Positions 61,216 through 64,000 of a DNA stretch of 64,000 nucleotides are shown in pieces. The stretch covers positions 11,035,472-11,099,471 of the forward strand of contig VZDJ01004378.1 of assembly GCA_008694505.1 (NCBI GenBank), in the 5' to 3' direction. The notes beneath the pieces were generated by a model that worked only from the letters and a program-made list of their open reading frames with translations, did not search any database and was not told where the DNA came from. Position 1 is the stretch's first letter. Every line of letters begins with the position of its first letter. A program made the translations under genes and the position numbers. The DNA is from Cyanoderma ruficeps. Its lineage: Eukaryota > Chordata > Aves > Passeriformes > Timaliidae.

Positions 61216-61826
61216 TGGGTGTCTGGTGCTGTTAACCGGCTAGCTCTCTCACTGGGCTGCATATAAGGGGTACAGCCTTGTACCTTTTCGGTGGGTCTGA
61301 ACCTCAAGCAGGAACGGGGACTGTGTGGAAGAAAAGGAGGACTCCCACGGGGGTTTCACTAGGCTTTATTCCACCCAGAGAGGACTGCCCACAGGCAGAG
61401 AGAGCTGCCCACAGGCAGAGAGAGCTGCCCACAGGCAGAGAGAGCTGCCCACAGGCAGAGAGAGAGCTCTGGCTGGCCCTCTGTTCTCATCTTAAGTACA
61501 GGGGGCCTACACTGAGCAGGAAAATACCTGGAACCAATCCTTTGGTGGGGGGGGAAAGTGACCAAGAACAGGAACACTTAACAGAACAGTATATGAATAG
61601 AAAGGGGAATGGGGAACTTGAGAACAGGCTGAATCACCCTGAAGCCTCCCTAGAACCTTTCAGGCTTTAGAGTGGGGTGGCAGTTGTGATTGACATGACC
61701 TATCACCAGGGAAAGACCACAGGGGGTTTGGGCATGGGGGTCTAGGAACAAACCGTTTATAACCATAAAACAGATAACAAAACACCCAAAACTTTGGAAA
61801 CCCAAAATGCACACCACAACAATTAA
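61216..61826 (-). mobile_element. LTR-like element, ends not fixed
   Basis: About 0.6 kb of sequence is more GC-rich than the intron around it. It opens near tgggtgtctggtgctgtt and closes near acaccacaaca. On the minus strand it begins TGTTGTGGTG and carries AATAAA (minus strand, near 61366), as expected for a minus-oriented LTR. I could not find matching target-site duplications, so truncation or terminal divergence is likely. An internal 20-bp tandem array is annotated separately. Confidence 0.55.
61381..61460. repeat. Four 20-bp tandem units with internal palindrome
   Basis: Four consecutive 20-base units share ctgcccacaggcag. The last three are identical, and the first differs only in its opening bases. 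CTGCC and GGCAG within each unit can pair as a 5-bp stem around CACA. The array lies inside the LTR-like element. Confidence 0.92.
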
Positions 61827-62945
61827 CTGCTGGATCTGCAATTAAATTTTCTGGATTTTTAAAAAATTGTTGTGATAGACCTGATGATTTTCATAATCGT
61901 CATGAATATCATGAGTCATCATAATAAAACACTGCGAGTATTCCTACTATATAGGGAATCAGTCTGGAGAAATTTGTACACTGTTGTGTTTACTTTGAGT
62001 TCTCAGCATCTAAAAGTTTAAGAGGTAGTTTTTCAGTTTGCACTGGACAGCTATTAAGGTATTTTAAATAAGTTAGAAATGAAGTCAGACAGGGCATGTG
62101 CCACTGGTTATGTGTTGAAGAATTGGTGAGGGCCCAGCTAATGTTTGAGGAAGTGAGGTTTGGCCCGTTGAACCTCTTCTACTTCTGTCTCCTAACTTTT
62201 TCTTTCTCTTGGAGCACCAGATCTAATGATGATTGCTTTGTGGTTCATATTTATTCTCAACCTGATTACCAACTATTTCTTGGCTGTTCCAGACTCCCGA
62301 TAAAGCCTTCTTTGCTTTGCCCTCTCCGTATCCATTTGTCTCTGAAGCTCTAACTTGGAAAAGGAGCAAAATTTTCCAAATATGTGCTTTGACTTCACAG
62401 GATGGTACTATTTGAGGAAAACCCAGAGGCAAAAAACGGTGCTGACAGAACATGCAGGGTGTCGCAATGAGCAAATCAATTGCTGTGCAGCAGAGAAACA
62501 GGCAGTCTGATGCCCTGGGCAGGAGGGAGGTGGCAGCTTCTGATGTAGTCTGTTTGTTCTCTTAAGAAAAACAAGTGAAAATATCCCTTGAGCAATTGCA
62601 TAAAATATTCATACAGGTGTTCTGTTTTAAATTAGTCCATCTCAGTATCTTGTGCATCGCTCATATCACTCTTTTGTAACGTTGCCTCTGCCTTTTCTCT
62701 CAGCTACAATAACACAATTACCAATTTCAGAATTTTAAATGAAGCGTAATTGTAAATGATCACCCTGGCTCATCAAGAAAATGGTTGTGTATTATTTATT
62801 TGACGAGGACTTACTGTGACCATTCATGTAAAATCATGTCATTTGAAGAAAAAGTAAGTTCTTGGTGTGCTGATGATGGCAGGGTAAAATGTGTCCAACG
62901 AAGGAAGGGCTTGTTGCTGTTTGCTATATGGTGACTACCTTTTAG

Positions 62946-63826
62946 GAACCTGCAGTTGCTTTGCAAATGTTAACTGAAGCTGACACAAAGAGAGGAAACT
63001 AGAAGTTCTGCTCATGGATAAAGGCTTGGAAAAATCCAGACACTGTTTAAACAGAGCCAAGAATTATCTGTGTCACTCCCAAACTAGAAAAACTTTGAAG
63101 TATATATTTCATTTGACATGTGCCAGTATTACCTGGAAAGGAAGGATGTGGTTGCAGATGCACATATGCTTGAAAACATTCCTGAACTGGGACTGCAGAT
63201 CCTGGACATTTTTGGTCTCATCTTTGAAACAACAGGCATAGTGACATTATTGTGGAAACATCCTAGGTTGCATAGGACTTACCCGAGCCAATGTCCTCAA
63301 CACAGGGCCTGGGATCAGATCATTCAGGGCTCTATCAAATTGAGCCCTCTGTATTTGCAGTGAAGGAGGCCCCGCTGTTTCCCTGGGCACCCTCTTCCAG
63401 TGTCTTGGGCTCTTTGTCTTGAGCTCAGCTGCCATTGCATTCCAGAACATGGTTTCTTTCCACCAGGTTTCTGCTCACTTCTTCTCTTGACAGCTTTCAG
63501 TCTGCACTCTTGAACTGCAGAATCCCAGCTCCTTGATGTGGTCCCCTGCTTTTGGGTCCAGCTCCACTGGGAGCAGGCTCTGCTGCTCTCAGGGAAGGGT
63601 TTATTTCCTAGAGCCCTCTGGCTCTGACACTTCATGATTGGAAGAATAGGGTTTTTTCTGGCACTTTTGCATGGCAGGTACTGTGGAAACTGTTCCCTTC
63701 AATCCAGGTGCAGAGTGTTTTCAATCTTTGTGCTTCTGCGTGGAGTGGAAATTCTACAGCATTAATGTGTGTCTCCTATTTTAATATATTCCATTATGTG
63801 TTTTTTAATGTTCTGTCTATAATAAA
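62946..63826 (+). other. PPHLN1: Candidate alternative terminal exon of PPHLN1
   Basis: Acceptor ccttttag is followed by GAA CCT GCA and so on, in phase with exon 9. It would add 18 residues (EPAVALQMLTEADTKRGN) and stop at TAG 63000-63002. AATAAA signals at 63821-63826 and 63847-63852 could end such a transcript. The pyrimidine tract is weak, and no homologue is known to me. Confidence 0.2.
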
Positions 63827-64000
63827 AAGCTTTGGAGAGTTTTTTTAATAAATAGAATACTGAAATAATTGGCTTTCTGGGTTAGGATGTTTTTTGATTG
63901 TTTGGTTTGGTTTTGTTTTTTTTTTTGAAGTTAGCTGTTTCCTTAGATCTTTGAACACGTATTTCCCTCTTTTCTTTGCTTTTACACTTTTGAAATGAGG

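Larger units (their letters stand above)
60091..64000 (+). other. PPHLN1: PPHLN1 intron 9 (open at right edge)
   Basis: No exon encoding the expected C-terminal continuation of periphilin is present up to the window end. The stretch contains an LTR-like element (about 61216-61826), a candidate alternative terminal exon (62946 onward) and two AATAAA signals near 63821-63852. Confidence 0.75.

Noticed and set aside
61278..61670. 130-codon frame with repeated Arg/Glu/Ala/Cys/Pro blocks
   Set aside because: The repetition comes from the 20-bp tandem array in the LTR-like element.

Overview
This is a piece of a vertebrate nuclear genome, almost certainly a bird. It carries two intron-rich genes that are readable exon by exon, three copies of the CR1 LINE typical of sauropsids, and LTRs that open TGTCYTGGTTT, which resemble LTRs common in songbirds. 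The songbird placement is inference. The background is AT-rich, apart from one CpG island near 23.0-23.7 kb. Layout: 1-12.98 kb is intergenic sequence with no gene I can support. ZCRB1 lies on the minus strand: seven coding exons between 18492 and 13493 encode a complete protein of 216 residues with an RRM and a CCHC zinc knuckle. Its 5' leader probably begins in the CpG island near 23 kb. PPHLN1 (periphilin-1) lies on the plus strand. It starts in the same island, has a leader exon at 28936-28982, and eight coding exons or part-exons from 28982 to 60090 giving residues 1-293. The last exons, which encode the rest of the C-terminal helical domain, lie beyond the right edge. The two genes are head to head and appear to share one bidirectional promoter with CCAAT and ETS motifs. 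ZCRB1 is a protein of the U11/U12 di-snRNP of the minor spliceosome. Periphilin is the RNA-binding subunit of the HUSH silencing complex. They are neighbours rather than members of one pathway. The PPHLN1 introns hold two complete solo LTRs with perfect 5-bp target-site duplications, one more LTR-like element with a 20-bp tandem array, and three 5'-truncated CR1 copies. There is one 44-base assembly gap inside a poly-T tract. The main points for a second look concern PPHLN1 transcripts: a start codon split by an intron with a tiny upstream ORF just before it, three overlapping donor sites at the end of exon 4, an in-frame extended form of exon 6, and two candidate alternative 3' exons. I saw no CRISPR array, tRNA, rRNA or undescribed multi-gene system, and the sequence does not support claiming one.
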